Shown here: in pieces, positions 5,246-13,222 of the stretch
How the letters are laid out: the number at the start of each line of letters is the position of its first letter
Numbering within the stretch: the stretch's first letter is position 1
IMG/VR virus record: IMGVR_UViG_3300017772_000114
Location: 1-25,018 of that record
DNA: 25,018 nt
Source: a virus
Strand: one strand, 5' to 3'
Program-made: the position numbers and the translations under genes
The notes under the pieces: generated by a model
What the model was told of the DNA's origin: nothing
Database searches by the model: none
The model's input: only the letters and a program-made list of their open reading frames with translations

Positions 5246-5536
5246 ATGAAAAATAAAACTTGGAAGAATCACCTAGCCCTAGTGAACTGCACAAGCGATG
5301 AGCCTGGGATAGGAACCCCGCCAGCAGGAGCAGAATACGACCATATAAGACGATGGTCAGATGTCGCTTGCAGCAAGCTTAAACATGTTATAGAGCAGGA
5401 CTTGCAAGAAATGCACCGACTCAAAGGAAGCCGTGATGAAGGTTTCTTAATGCAAGAAAGTCTCTCGATATCGCTCAGGAAACTAGAAGATGTCATACAC
5501 CTTTTAACGGACTTAAAAAACCAAAACATGCACTGA
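5246..5536 (+). CDS. Hypothetical early protein
   Basis: 96 aa, AAGGAA about 9 bases before the ATG. Probably helical: IRRWSDVACSKLKHVIEQDL and SLRKLEDVIHLLTDLKNQ look amphipathic, preceded by a Gly/Pro-containing N-terminus (GIGTPPAGAEYDHI). The segment EYDHIRRWSDVACSKLKHVIEQDL recalls DUF7681-type acetyltransferase/repressor-like small phage proteins only loosely, so I assign no function. It lies between int and promoter P3 of the RNA polymerase. The ORF has a proper ribosome-binding site and fills the gap, so I consider it real. Confidence 0.55.
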   Translation: MKNKTWKNHLALVNCTSDEPGIGTPPAGAEYDHIRRWSDVACSKLKHVIEQDLQEMHRLKGSRDEGFLMQESLSISLRKLEDVIHLLTDLKNQNMH

Positions 5537-5559
5537 CATATTGGTCAAAAAGTAATCAA

Positions 5560-5585
5560 AATACTTTTGTCCACCTTTAGAACAA
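5560..5585 (+). promoter_or_regulatory. Phage RNA polymerase promoter P3
   Basis: AATACTTTTGTCCACCTT followed by TAGAACAA, identical to P1 except G to T at position 3. It ends 19 bases before the ATG of the phage RNA polymerase itself, so the enzyme should boost its own transcription. Confidence 0.85.
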
Positions 5586-5604
5586 AACGTGAGGGATACG
5601 CACA

Positions 5605-8094
5605 ATGACGCTTAGTACTAATGAACTACTGGACCTAGAGATAAGAAGAGAGGAAGAGTTTTTTTCCAAAGGCCACCAAAGATTTAACGAAAGGCTTGAA
5701 AAAAACAACCGCCCATCAACTCAGAACAACCCCCAGTCTTTAATCACTGATGCATTGCCAAAGGTAGCAGCTGGCATACGTGCAGCACTTAAGTCTGAGA
5801 CCGACAAAGCGACTGGTCGTCCTTCGATATGGCTTGACGATTTACAGGACCTTGACGCAGATATCCTGGCATACATAGGTCTGAATGCCTGCATGGATAG
5901 CACTGTGTCTCATGGTAAAAAGACTTCACTGCTTGCAAAAATTGGGCACCGAGTTGAGCTTGAAGCTTGGGCTCAGGGTCTTAAGAAACACGATAAAACA
6001 CTGTTTAGCAGGCTCACTAAATATGTCGAAAAAGAACACGCTGGCCTCAAGCAGCGTGAGACAGCTGCACGTTCAATCGCAGCTAAGTCGCAATACAGTG
6101 TGAAAGAGTGGATGCAGGACAGACGTATCAAAGTGGCTTCACCTATCCTATCAGCCGTTCTTGAGCACTCAGGTATCTTTGAAACCTGGGAAAAGTTCAA
6201 TCGCAACGGCACCGACAAACGCATCGGACTTACTTTTGCTGCTTCAAATGCACTAGCCAATATGGACTATGAAGCTGCTTGGCAGGAACCTATGTTAGCT
6301 CCTATGATTGTCGCCCCCAAACCCTGGACCGCTTTCAACACGGGGTGCTACTTGGACGATGCAACAGCCGCTCAGGTGCCCCTGGTGAGAAGCGCAAGCA
6401 AGGCGCAGCGTAAGGCCATCAATTGGCAGCTTGCAAAAGGTCTTCCAGATTATGTCGAAGCCATCAATGCCATCCAGGCAACTCCCCTAAAAATTAATCA
6501 TTACGTACTCGAAGCTGTCGAACGCTGCTGGAATAACGCTGAAGTCTTCGGTAAGTTCCCCAGAGCAACTCAGATAGAGTTTCCAGACAAACCTGAGGTC
6601 TTTGATGATTTAACCAGTGAAGAGCAGCAGATTTACGTCAAGTCAGTGAAAGAAGTACGTGAAAAGAATCGTGAGGTGAACGCTGCCAGGATTCTTATGC
6701 TGCAGGACCTGGGCACGGCAAAAGAACTAGCGCAGTTTGAAGAGTTCTGGCTACCTTTTAACTTTGACTTCCGTGGCCGTGTTTACCCTGTACCTCACTT
6801 TAGCTACCACCGTGATGACCACATCAAAGCAATGTTTACGCTTAAACGTGGGAAGCCAATGGATGATGCTGGCGCTTTTTGGTTGGCAGTGCATTTGGCC
6901 AATACAGGTGACTTCGGTAAAATTTCCAAGCAGTCTTTGGAGTCTAGGGTTGCCTGGGTTGAAGAAAACAAAAGCCAAATCTATGACGTCGGGCGGGATA
7001 GTGCTGCGACTTTTGCGTTCTGGTCGACCGCTGACAAGCCCTTTCAGTTTCTAGCTGCCTGCCACGAGTTTGCCAACTACATGGACTATGGGTCTGATTA
7101 TGTCTGCAGCCTTCCTCCCCAACTTGATGGCACTAACAGTGGTGTTCAGCATTACTCCGCAGCGAGTTTAGATGAACAAGACGGTGCTTTGGTTAATCTG
7201 GTTCCAAGTGAAAAGCCGCAGGACGTTTACAAGACGGTTGCTGATGTTGTTAACACCAGGTTGGCCCAGGACACTGGCGAAGTGGCTGAATGTTGGAAAG
7301 CTTTTGAGGTTGGACGCAGCACCGTAAAACGGAATGTGATGACCTATGGATATTCTAGTGGCAAGTACGGTTTTGCCGACCAGCTCATGGATGACGTTAT
7401 GGGACCACTCGCTGACGGAGTGCTGCGTAAGGAGCAACACACGCATCCGTTTGGGGCCGACAAGGCCAGCCATAGATTGCATGCCAAGTACTTGGCTAAC
7501 CTTAATTATGAGGCAGTGTGCGAGGTAATATCGAGTGCTGCCCAGGGTATGGCATTTTTCCAAAAAGTTGCAGGAGCCTTGGCGCACGAAGGTAAGGCAC
7601 TGCGTTTTGACAACCCTGTAGGTTTCCCTGTGATTCAGCAGTATAACCATTGGGACGTCAAGAAGGTCAAGATATTCCTCTATGACAGAGTGACCGATGC
7701 GCCTAAGCGAGAGCAGGTGTCAGTTCGGGTACGCGCTTCAAGCAGAGTAGATAAGAAGAAAGCGAAGGCGGCAGTGTCGCCAAACATCATCCACTCTATG
7801 GATTCAGCTCACCTCCTACTTACCGTACTCACCGCGAAACAAAATGGCGTGAAGGATTTCTTTTTAATCCATGATAGCTTCGGCACAGTGCCATCCGACA
7901 CTGACACGATGTATCACTCAGTGAGACATTCTTTCGTCGAGTTGTATAAGGATTACTGTCTATACGACGATTTGAAAACGCAGGCAGGCAAGCAGCTTTC
8001 ATATGACGGCTTGAAAAAACTTGATGCCACAATCCCCGCAAAAGGTAATTTAAACCTGGCTGCCATTTTGGAGTCAGAATATTGTTTTAGTTAA
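5605..8094 (+). CDS. DNA-directed RNA polymerase, single-subunit T7 type
   Basis: 829 aa (T7 gp1: 883). The catalytic set is complete: D508 in QLDGTNSGVQHYSA (T7 D537), K575 and Y583 in VKRNVMTYGYSSGKYGF (T7 K631 and Y639), and H756-D757 in FFLIHDSFGT (T7 H811-D812). FDFRGRVYPVPHF (about 388-400) matches the T7 DxRGRVY block and SPNIIHSMDSAHL (about 727-739) the C-terminal conserved block. It transcribes phage genes from its own promoters, of which five copies (P1-P5) are recognised here. Initial expression should come from the host promoter near 3.5 kb; P3 then gives positive feedback. GTGAGGG precedes the ATG. No lysozyme of the T7 amidase type, which restrains T7 RNA polymerase, is present in the window. 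Confidence 0.97.
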   Translation: MTLSTNELLDLEIRREEEFFSKGHQRFNERLEKNNRPSTQNNPQSLITDALPKVAAGIRAALKSETDKATGRPSIWLDDLQDLDADILAYIGLNACMDSTVSHGKKTSLLAKIGHRVELEAWAQGLKKHDKTLFSRLTKYVEKEHAGLKQRETAARSIAAKSQYSVKEWMQDRRIKVASPILSAVLEHSGIFETWEKFNRNGTDKRIGLTFAASNALANMDYEAAWQEPMLAPMIVAPKPWTAFNTGCYLDDATAAQVPLVRSASKAQRKAINWQLAKGLPDYVEAINAIQATPLKINHYVLEAVERCWNNAEVFGKFPRATQIEFPDKPEVFDDLTSEEQQIYVKSVKEVREKNREVNAARILMLQDLGTAKELAQFEEFWLPFNFDFRGRVYPVPHFSYHRDDHIKAMFTLKRGKPMDDAGAFWLAVHLANTGDFGKISKQSLESRVAWVEENKSQIYDVGRDSAATFAFWSTADKPFQFLAACHEFANYMDYGSDYVCSLPPQLDGTNSGVQHYSAASLDEQDGALVNLVPSEKPQDVYKTVADVVNTRLAQDTGEVAECWKAFEVGRSTVKRNVMTYGYSSGKYGFADQLMDDVMGPLADGVLRKEQHTHPFGADKASHRLHAKYLANLNYEAVCEVISSAAQGMAFFQKVAGALAHEGKALRFDNPVGFPVIQQYNHWDVKKVKIFLYDRVTDAPKREQVSVRVRASSRVDKKKAKAAVSPNIIHSMDSAHLLLTVLTAKQNGVKDFFLIHDSFGTVPSDTDTMYHSVRHSFVELYKDYCLYDDLKTQAGKQLSYDGLKKLDATIPAKGNLNLAAILESEYCFS

Positions 8095-8105
8095 AGGAGA
8101 GAAAA

Positions 8106-8312
8106 ATGTCAACAATCGAAAGTCTCCACAAGGAGAATATCGACTTTATTAGGAAGCGTCGCAACCGTCAGCGAGTAGCTGATTTAGCTGGAGTTCACGT
8201 TAACACCATAAGTGAACTTATTCTAAACAAACGCTTAAGTCCCAACCTCAAAACTGTCATAGCTATTGAGAAAGCAGTCGCCACCATTAAGCGCAATTTA
8301 AACATTCGTTAA
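8106..8312 (+). CDS. Small helix-turn-helix DNA-binding protein
   Basis: 68 aa, AAAGGAG 6 bases before the ATG, 11 bases after the RNA polymerase stop, so co-transcribed with it. RQRVADLAGVHVNTISELI (about 24-42) is a good helix-turn-helix of the Cro/XRE style: ADLAG as helix 2 start, VHVNTIS turn and recognition helix. The C-terminal LKTVIAIEKAVATIKRN fits the last helices of that fold. It is a single minimal domain. It could regulate host or phage promoters, and it is the best repressor-like candidate in the window. No operator repeat was identified. Confidence 0.75.
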   Translation: MSTIESLHKENIDFIRKRRNRQRVADLAGVHVNTISELILNKRLSPNLKTVIAIEKAVATIKRNLNIR

Positions 8313-8322
8313 ACCCCCATCT

Positions 8323-8348
8323 AAGACTTCTGTCTGCCTTTAGAACAA
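8323..8348 (+). promoter_or_regulatory. Phage RNA polymerase promoter P4
   Basis: AAGACTTCTGTCTGCCTT followed by TAGAACAA: three changes within the core relative to P1, while the downstream TTTAGAACAA is intact. It lies 10 bases before the start at 8359 and heads the replication operon; likely a weaker variant. Confidence 0.75.
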
Positions 8349-8358
8349 AGGAACACAT

Positions 8359-8541
8359 ATGCACCCCAGAGAACGAGTTAGGGGCCTGGCTCAACTTATC
8401 TATGAAAAAGGCCAGCCATACCCTGACAAGCTTCAGCAAGAAGCATTAAGACTCGGCATTGATTTGCCAAAAATTCAACAGCAGCAACCAACCAACGTAA
8501 AATCAAAGGAGATGCCAAATGGCACAAACAGCAAAAGTTAA
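8359..8541 (+). CDS. Small hypothetical protein ahead of SSB
   Basis: 60 aa, first gene after P4; GGAACAC gives only a weak ribosome-binding site. The N-terminal 35 residues (HPRERVRGLAQLIYEKGQPY and PDKLQQEALRLGID) look helical, and the rest is a Gln/Ser/Asn-rich tail. The final 23 bases overlap the SSB gene in another frame. There is no recognised domain. Position between P4 and SSB resembles small gene-2-type proteins of T7-like phages, but I see no similarity to T7 gp2. Confidence 0.5.
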   Translation: MHPRERVRGLAQLIYEKGQPYPDKLQQEALRLGIDLPKIQQQQPTNVKSKEMPNGTNSKS

Positions 8542-9079
8542 ATTCACTTCAAATGCAGGACGCGCTCAGTACCCCTGGCTCAACGAGCCAGACAATGCGT
8601 TCGGTGGTGAGCCAAAATATAAAACTAATCTTATCGTCGAAGACTCGCAAGAGCTCAAAGCGATGATAGACAAGATTGCCGAGGACAACTTTGGTAGCAA
8701 AGCAAACAAAGCATCCATGCCCTACGACACCGATGAGGACACTGGTGAAACTGTATTTAAGGTTAAGTCCAAGTACGCCCCCACTTTCTTTGATGCCCAG
8801 GGACAAAATTTAGTGGGCAAGCAGGTGCCAAAGATTTGGGGCGGCAGCACAATCAGAGTGGGAGGCATAATTGCGCCCTGGACAGTCAGCGGTAAGTCTG
8901 GTGTATCCCTTCAGTTGACTCGGGTGCAGGTGATTGACCTGGTAACCAGCACATCTGCTGGCGAAGGATTTGATGCTGTTGAGGGCAGCTTCGTAGGAGA
9001 CGACATTATGCAGGAAGCTTTCGATGCCCCGATACCAGAACAAGTACAGCAGACGACCACAGCGGCAGACCGCTTCTAG
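8519..9079 (+). CDS. Single-stranded DNA-binding protein, T7 gp2.5-like
   Basis: 186 aa, AAAGGAG upstream of the ATG. The N-terminus (KVKFTSNAGRAQYPWLNEPD, then GEPKYKTNLIVED) and the middle (YAPTFFDAQGQNLV, IWGGSTIRVGG, WTVSGKSGVSLQLTRVQVIDL) match the OB-fold core of podovirus gp2.5-type SSBs. The C-terminus is acidic (about 155-175: GEGFDAVEGSFVGDDIMQEA) and ends in phenylalanine (ADRF). T7 gp2.5 also ends in an acidic tail with terminal Phe, which contacts polymerase and helicase, although here the last residues are less acidic. It would coat ssDNA at the fork and assist annealing. The endonuclease gene overlaps its last 56 bases. Confidence 0.88.
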   Translation: MAQTAKVKFTSNAGRAQYPWLNEPDNAFGGEPKYKTNLIVEDSQELKAMIDKIAEDNFGSKANKASMPYDTDEDTGETVFKVKSKYAPTFFDAQGQNLVGKQVPKIWGGSTIRVGGIIAPWTVSGKSGVSLQLTRVQVIDLVTSTSAGEGFDAVEGSFVGDDIMQEAFDAPIPEQVQQTTTAADRF

Positions 9080-9485
9080 CGCCAAGCAACGTGGAATCAA
9101 ACACGGGTACAGGAGTGGACTTGAGGACAAGATAGCTAAGCAGATTACCTCGGCAGGACTAGAGGTTAGCTACGAGACTGACAAGGTTCACTATGTAGTA
9201 CCTGAGCGCAATGCTAAATACACACCCGACTTCAAGCTACCTAAACCTGGTGGCTTTTTTTACGTCGAAACAAAAGGCATCTGGGACACCGCTGATAGGC
9301 AAAAGCATTTGCTGATTCAGAAGCAGCACCCAGATATCGACATTCGTTTTGTGTTTAGCAATTGCAACAACAAACTCTACAAGGGCTCGAAAACGACATA
9401 CGCATCCTACTGTGAAAAGAATGGATTTGTGTATGCCCATAAGACGATTCCTGATGAGTGGCTGCACGAAAGCGACATATGCTAA
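9024..9485 (+). CDS. Endonuclease I (Holliday-junction resolvase), T7 gp3-like
   Basis: 153 aa (T7: 149). Active-site residues are E34 (SGLEDKIA), D69 (YTPDF), E82 and K84 (YVETKG), corresponding to T7 E20, D55, E65 and K67; the E-to-D spacing of 35 is identical. The C-terminal KTTYASYCEKNGFVYAHK and PDEWL are also typical. It resolves branched DNA and helps degrade host DNA. The only in-frame start is the ATG at 9024, inside the SSB gene, with AGGAAG 6 bases upstream, giving a 56-base overlap. A terminator follows at 9508-9544. Confidence 0.92.
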   Translation: MPRYQNKYSRRPQRQTASSAKQRGIKHGYRSGLEDKIAKQITSAGLEVSYETDKVHYVVPERNAKYTPDFKLPKPGGFFYVETKGIWDTADRQKHLLIQKQHPDIDIRFVFSNCNNKLYKGSKTTYASYCEKNGFVYAHKTIPDEWLHESDIC

Positions 9486-9507
9486 GTGTAGTCAAGGAGA
9501 GCAAAAG

Positions 9508-9544
9508 AGGGGGTGGCCAAAGTATCGGCTGCCCCCTTTTTTTT
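9508..9544 (+). terminator. Strong intrinsic terminator inside the replication operon
   Basis: An 11-bp stem (9508-9518 with 9527-9537, two G-T wobbles, loop AAAGTATC) is followed by Ts to 9544. An in-frame GTG at 9513 sits within the stem and is therefore unlikely to be the primase start. It separates SSB/endonuclease from the fork proteins. Confidence 0.88.
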
Positions 9545-9560
9545 ATGCCTGGGGGAAATG

Positions 9561-11180
9561 ATGTTAGCTATTCAACAAACGCATGAAGACTCAAAGTTTG
9601 TCATGCATATTAACTGTGACGATTGCGGGTCAAAAGACAACGCTGCAATTTATGACGATGGGCACACTTATTGTTTTGGGTGCCAGAAACATTCACAAGG
9701 CAGTAGCGATGGCAAAGACAGTCATACTGCTGGCCCTGTCAAGAAAATTAACAGAGACCTTCTCGAGGGTGACTTTGCGTCATTAAGTGCCAGGAACCTA
9801 AGCGAGGCAACCTGCAGAAAGTTCGACTACCGCATTGGTGAGTACAAAGGACGCCCAGTACAGATTGCCAATTACCGCTCACCGATGGGTGAGGTGGTGG
9901 CACAAAAGATACGGGATGCCGACAAGAACTTCACTATCTTGGGCGATGGTAAAAAGATGGAGCTGTTCGGTCAGTGGCTTTGGAATGGCGGCAGGAAGCT
10001 TGTGGTGTGCGAAGGTGAGATATGTGCAATGTCTGCCTCCCAGGCCCAGGGCAACAAGTGGCCGACGGTGTCTGTACCTAACGGGGCGCAGTCTGCCAAG
10101 AAAAGTTTACTGAATGCCTGGGACTACCTAGAAAAGTACGAAGAGATAATCCTGATGTTTGACCAGGATGATGCAGGCCAGAAAGCTGCAATTGAGTGTG
10201 CCGAGGCTTTGCCAATTGGCAAGGTGAAGATAGCAAAGCTGCAATACAAGGATGTGAATGACGCCCTCCAGGATGGTGCTGAGAAGCACATCATCGATGC
10301 CATCTTCAAAGCCAACGACTGGCGGCCTGATGGCATTGTATCAACGGCAGAGCTGCGTAGTGAGATTACCAAGACTGAAGAAGAATCCCTGGTTCAATAT
10401 CCCTACGAAAAACTTAATGAAATCACTAAGGGCATTCGCCCGTCCACCCTGGTAACTATCTGTGCAGGGTCTGGAGTTGGCAAGAGTACTTTGATTACTG
10501 AGTTCGCCTACCACCTGCATTGCAACGACCAAAAGGTTGGCATGCTGATGCTTGAGGAAGAGAACCGCAGAACAGTGCGGGGCTTACTTGGGCTGCACCT
10601 GCATAAAAACATTGTGCAGGAATTCGATGCAGCTTCTGAAGAAGAGGTGCTGTCTGCCCACGACGAGCTGTTCCAGCACCACGACATCCAACTGTTCAAT
10701 CACTTCGGGAGCACCTCCCTGGACACCATTGTCAACCGCATCCAGTACATGGTGAAAGCTATGGGCTGTACCCACATATTCCTGGACCACATCAGCATCC
10801 TGGTCTCAGGTCTCACTGGGCAGGTCACCGATGAGAGGCGGCTCATCGATAGCGTTATGACAACCCTGCGGCAAATGGTCCAGGAACTTGGGATTACGTT
10901 GTTCCTGGTCAGCCACCTAACACGGCCTGGGGGTGCAGGGCATGAGGGCGGGGAGTCTATCAAGCTGTCCCAGCTGCGAGGCTCACACTCAATTGCTCAA
11001 TTAGCAGACTTCTGCATTGGGCTGCAGGTGAATCCAGAGAACCCTACCGATGACACCAGAACCCTGGTGGTGCTTAAGAACAGATTCACCGGCCAAGTAG
11101 GTTATGCCGGAACACTCAAGTACGACCGCAACACAAGCCGACTAATCGACATCGGCTGCAGGGAAGACCTGCGTTTCTAA
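9561..11180 (+). CDS. Bifunctional DNA primase-helicase, T7 gp4-like
   Basis: About 539 aa (T7 gp4A: 566). Two adjacent ATGs (9558, 9561) follow TGGGGG; 9561 has the better spacing. The zinc-binding primase domain has C19, C22, C38 and C41 (CDDC, CFGC). The TOPRIM domain shows VVCEGEICAMSASQ (about 150-163) and the acidic MFDQDDAG (about 198-205). The RecA/DnaB-type helicase domain has Walker A GSGVGKST (303-310, K308), a conserved LMLEEENR segment, Walker B HIFLDHISI (about 408-416) and SHLTRP. The hexamer unwinds DNA 5'-3' and synthesises primers for the adjacent polymerase. Expression must pass the terminator directly upstream. Confidence 0.96.
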   Translation: MLAIQQTHEDSKFVMHINCDDCGSKDNAAIYDDGHTYCFGCQKHSQGSSDGKDSHTAGPVKKINRDLLEGDFASLSARNLSEATCRKFDYRIGEYKGRPVQIANYRSPMGEVVAQKIRDADKNFTILGDGKKMELFGQWLWNGGRKLVVCEGEICAMSASQAQGNKWPTVSVPNGAQSAKKSLLNAWDYLEKYEEIILMFDQDDAGQKAAIECAEALPIGKVKIAKLQYKDVNDALQDGAEKHIIDAIFKANDWRPDGIVSTAELRSEITKTEEESLVQYPYEKLNEITKGIRPSTLVTICAGSGVGKSTLITEFAYHLHCNDQKVGMLMLEEENRRTVRGLLGLHLHKNIVQEFDAASEEEVLSAHDELFQHHDIQLFNHFGSTSLDTIVNRIQYMVKAMGCTHIFLDHISILVSGLTGQVTDERRLIDSVMTTLRQMVQELGITLFLVSHLTRPGGAGHEGGESIKLSQLRGSHSIAQLADFCIGLQVNPENPTDDTRTLVVLKNRFTGQVGYAGTLKYDRNTSRLIDIGCREDLRF

Positions 11181-11207
11181 ATGTCGACACTTTAAGGAGA
11201 CAAGGCC

Positions 11208-11453
11208 ATGAGCCACGCAACAATCGTTTTAGAACATCTGATGACTGGCGCAGGAATTACCAGTGCTTACGCTTTCAATAAGCTTGGAATTTCTAGGATT
11301 TCAGCAGTTATTTTTAAATTGAAGAAAGACGGATGGGACATCGAAAGACGCGACTTACCCGTCAAAACTCGTCAAGGAAAAAACTCGAAGGTAGGCTGCT
11401 GGTACATGCCTAAGCTACCCATCACTAAAAAGCAGACTGAGTTAGACCTGTGA
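11208..11453 (+). CDS. Small winged-helix/HTH protein
   Basis: 81 aa, AAGGAG about 8 bases before the ATG. The region ILEHLMTGAGITSAYAFNKLG (here VLEHLMTGAGITSAYAF) followed by ISRISAVIFKLKKDGWDI and ERRDL matches the pattern of phage HTH_39-type domains (helix, turn, then SRIS-x-x-I-x-x-L-K-x-x-G-W). The C-terminus is basic (KTRQGKNSK). It lies between primase-helicase and DNA polymerase, and its TGA overlaps the polymerase GTG as GTGA. It may bind DNA at the fork or regulate; this is inferred only from the fold. Confidence 0.65.
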   Translation: MSHATIVLEHLMTGAGITSAYAFNKLGISRISAVIFKLKKDGWDIERRDLPVKTRQGKNSKVGCWYMPKLPITKKQTELDL

Positions 11454-13222
11454 AGGTCGTCTTTGACCTGGAGAGCGATGGACTGCTGCACCAGCTGACA
11501 AAGATACACTGCATAGGGCACTACGACTTGGATGAAAGCAGCGGCCAAGTCAGCCTAGCTTACGCAGCCCAGGACATCGAGCAGTGCATCAGAATGCTGC
11601 AGGATGCCGATGAAATCATAGGCCACAACATCATTGCCTTTGATATCCCTGCGCTACAAAAAGTTTATCCCTGGTTCAAACCTACCGGAAAGATTACCGA
11701 TACTCTCGTCATCAGCCGCCTCGTTGCTGCGGATTTAATTAACGACGATGCGACCTCGGTAAGTTTGCCAGATGACTTCCAGAAAAGATTGTGGGGCAGC
11801 CACTCGCTGAAAGCCTGGGGCCTGAGAATGGGCACCATGAAGGGTGATTACGATGGAGGCTGGGAGGAGTGTAACCAGGAGATGCTGGACTACTGTATTC
11901 AGGACGTCAATGTTACCTCATCGCTTTACAGCTACCTTATGGACAAAGCTGCTGACTTCTCAGAACGCTCCCTGGACCTCGAGCATGAGCTTGCAGAGAT
12001 ATGCTTTAGGATAGGCAACAACGGTTGGACCTTCGACAGCAATGGTGCCAATGCGTTATACGCAGAGCTGGCTAAGCTCCGTATTGAGCTTGAGAAGGAC
12101 CTGCAGGAGCTCTTCGAGCCCTGGGAGGTACACCAGGTGTTTATCCCTAAGGTGAACAACAAGGCTCGTGGTTACGTTAAAGGAGAGCCGTACACGAAAG
12201 TCACTGTGGTTGAGTTCAACCCCAACAGCCGCAAGCACATCTACCGATGCTTGGTCGATAAGTATGGTTGGAAGCCTAAGCAGTTCACCCCGTCAGGTGA
12301 GGCTAAGGTCGATGAGCAGGTACTGTCTCAGCTGCCTTACCCTGAGGCCCAGAAGTTAGCTAAGTTCTTCCTGGTCCAGAAAAGGATTGCTCAGTTGGCA
12401 GAAGGGAGCCAGGCATGGATGAAGAAGGTAGACAACGACGGCAAGATACGCCACACCATCATCAGTGGCGGCACAGTGTCGGGCAGGGCAGCGCACCGCT
12501 CACCTAACGCGGCCCAGGTACCTTCGACCAGGGCAGCCTTTGGTAAGCAGTGTAGGGACCTCTGGACAGTGCCTAAAGGCTGGACGCTATGTGGTGCTGA
12601 CTTGTCAGGGCTAGAGCTCAGGTGCCTGGCACATTACCTGGAAGATGACGGTGAGTACGCTAAGCAGATACTCGAGTCAGACATTCATACCTACAACCAG
12701 AAGGCTGCAGGACTCCCGACAAGAGATGCTGCCAAGACCTTCATCTACTCACTGCTTTTTGGTGGGGGTGACAAGTTGATAGGTGAGATTGTCGGTGGTA
12801 ACTCAAAGCAGGGACGCCAGTTGAAGAAGGACTTCGACAAAAACGTGCCTGCATTCGCAAGGCTAAAGCAAGAACTAAAACAAGCATTTAAGCGTGGATA
12901 TCTCAAAGGTCTGGACGGCAGAAAGCTGTTCGTGAGGTCAGAGCACAGATGCCTTTCTCAATTACTCCAGTCGTCTGGTGCAGTCCTGTGTAAGCAGTGG
13001 TTGGCATTAATCGACAAGGAGATAACTAAGCAAGGGCTAGAAGCATACATCGTCGGCTGGGTTCACGACGAGGTGCAGATTGCCTGCAAGACCAAGGAGA
13101 TAGCAAACGATGTCGGTAATATCACTAGAAGAATGGCGCAAGAAGCAGGAGAAGCTTTCCAGTTCAACCTCCCAGTCGAAGCTGAGTTCAACCTCGGAAA
13201 AACCTGGAGCGACACCCACTGA
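11450..13222 (+). CDS. DNA polymerase, family A, T7 gp5-like with 3'-5' exonuclease
   Basis: 590 aa (T7: 704). Starts with GTG overlapping the previous stop. Exonuclease motifs: VFDLESDG (D5, E7), GHNIIAFDIPAL, and YCIQDVNVT (Y-x3-D). Polymerase motif A: ADLSGLELRCLAHY (D384); motif B: AAKTFIYSLLFGGG (K429, Y433; T7 K522 and Y526); motif C: GWVHDEVQI (H539-D540-E541). The tyrosine in motif B is kept, as in T7. The region corresponding to the T7 thioredoxin-binding insertion is much shorter (PKVNNKARGYVKGEPYTKV goes quickly to VVEFNPNSRKHI), and a finger segment before KGLDGRK is also shorter. Its last 113 bases are shared with the next gene. Confidence 0.96.
   Translation: MKVVFDLESDGLLHQLTKIHCIGHYDLDESSGQVSLAYAAQDIEQCIRMLQDADEIIGHNIIAFDIPALQKVYPWFKPTGKITDTLVISRLVAADLINDDATSVSLPDDFQKRLWGSHSLKAWGLRMGTMKGDYDGGWEECNQEMLDYCIQDVNVTSSLYSYLMDKAADFSERSLDLEHELAEICFRIGNNGWTFDSNGANALYAELAKLRIELEKDLQELFEPWEVHQVFIPKVNNKARGYVKGEPYTKVTVVEFNPNSRKHIYRCLVDKYGWKPKQFTPSGEAKVDEQVLSQLPYPEAQKLAKFFLVQKRIAQLAEGSQAWMKKVDNDGKIRHTIISGGTVSGRAAHRSPNAAQVPSTRAAFGKQCRDLWTVPKGWTLCGADLSGLELRCLAHYLEDDGEYAKQILESDIHTYNQKAAGLPTRDAAKTFIYSLLFGGGDKLIGEIVGGNSKQGRQLKKDFDKNVPAFARLKQELKQAFKRGYLKGLDGRKLFVRSEHRCLSQLLQSSGAVLCKQWLALIDKEITKQGLEAYIVGWVHDEVQIACKTKEIANDVGNITRRMAQEAGEAFQFNLPVEAEFNLGKTWSDTH

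Noticed and set aside
5227-5256. Perfect TTGACA as a host promoter before 5246
   Set aside because: No acceptable -10 hexamer lies 16-18 bases downstream.
7168-7650. 160-codon - strand ORF inside the RNA polymerase gene
   Set aside because: It lies wholly within conserved RNA polymerase coding sequence and has no independent support.
9513-9560. GTG start extending the primase-helicase by 15 residues
   Set aside because: The GTG is inside a terminator stem and the extension is encoded partly by the T-run; ATG 9558/9561 has its own GGGGG.
11180-11207. Possible degenerate phage promoter (GTCGACACTTTAAGGAGACAAG)
   Set aside because: Similarity to the promoter core needs several gaps, and most of the match is explained by the ribosome-binding site AAGGAG.
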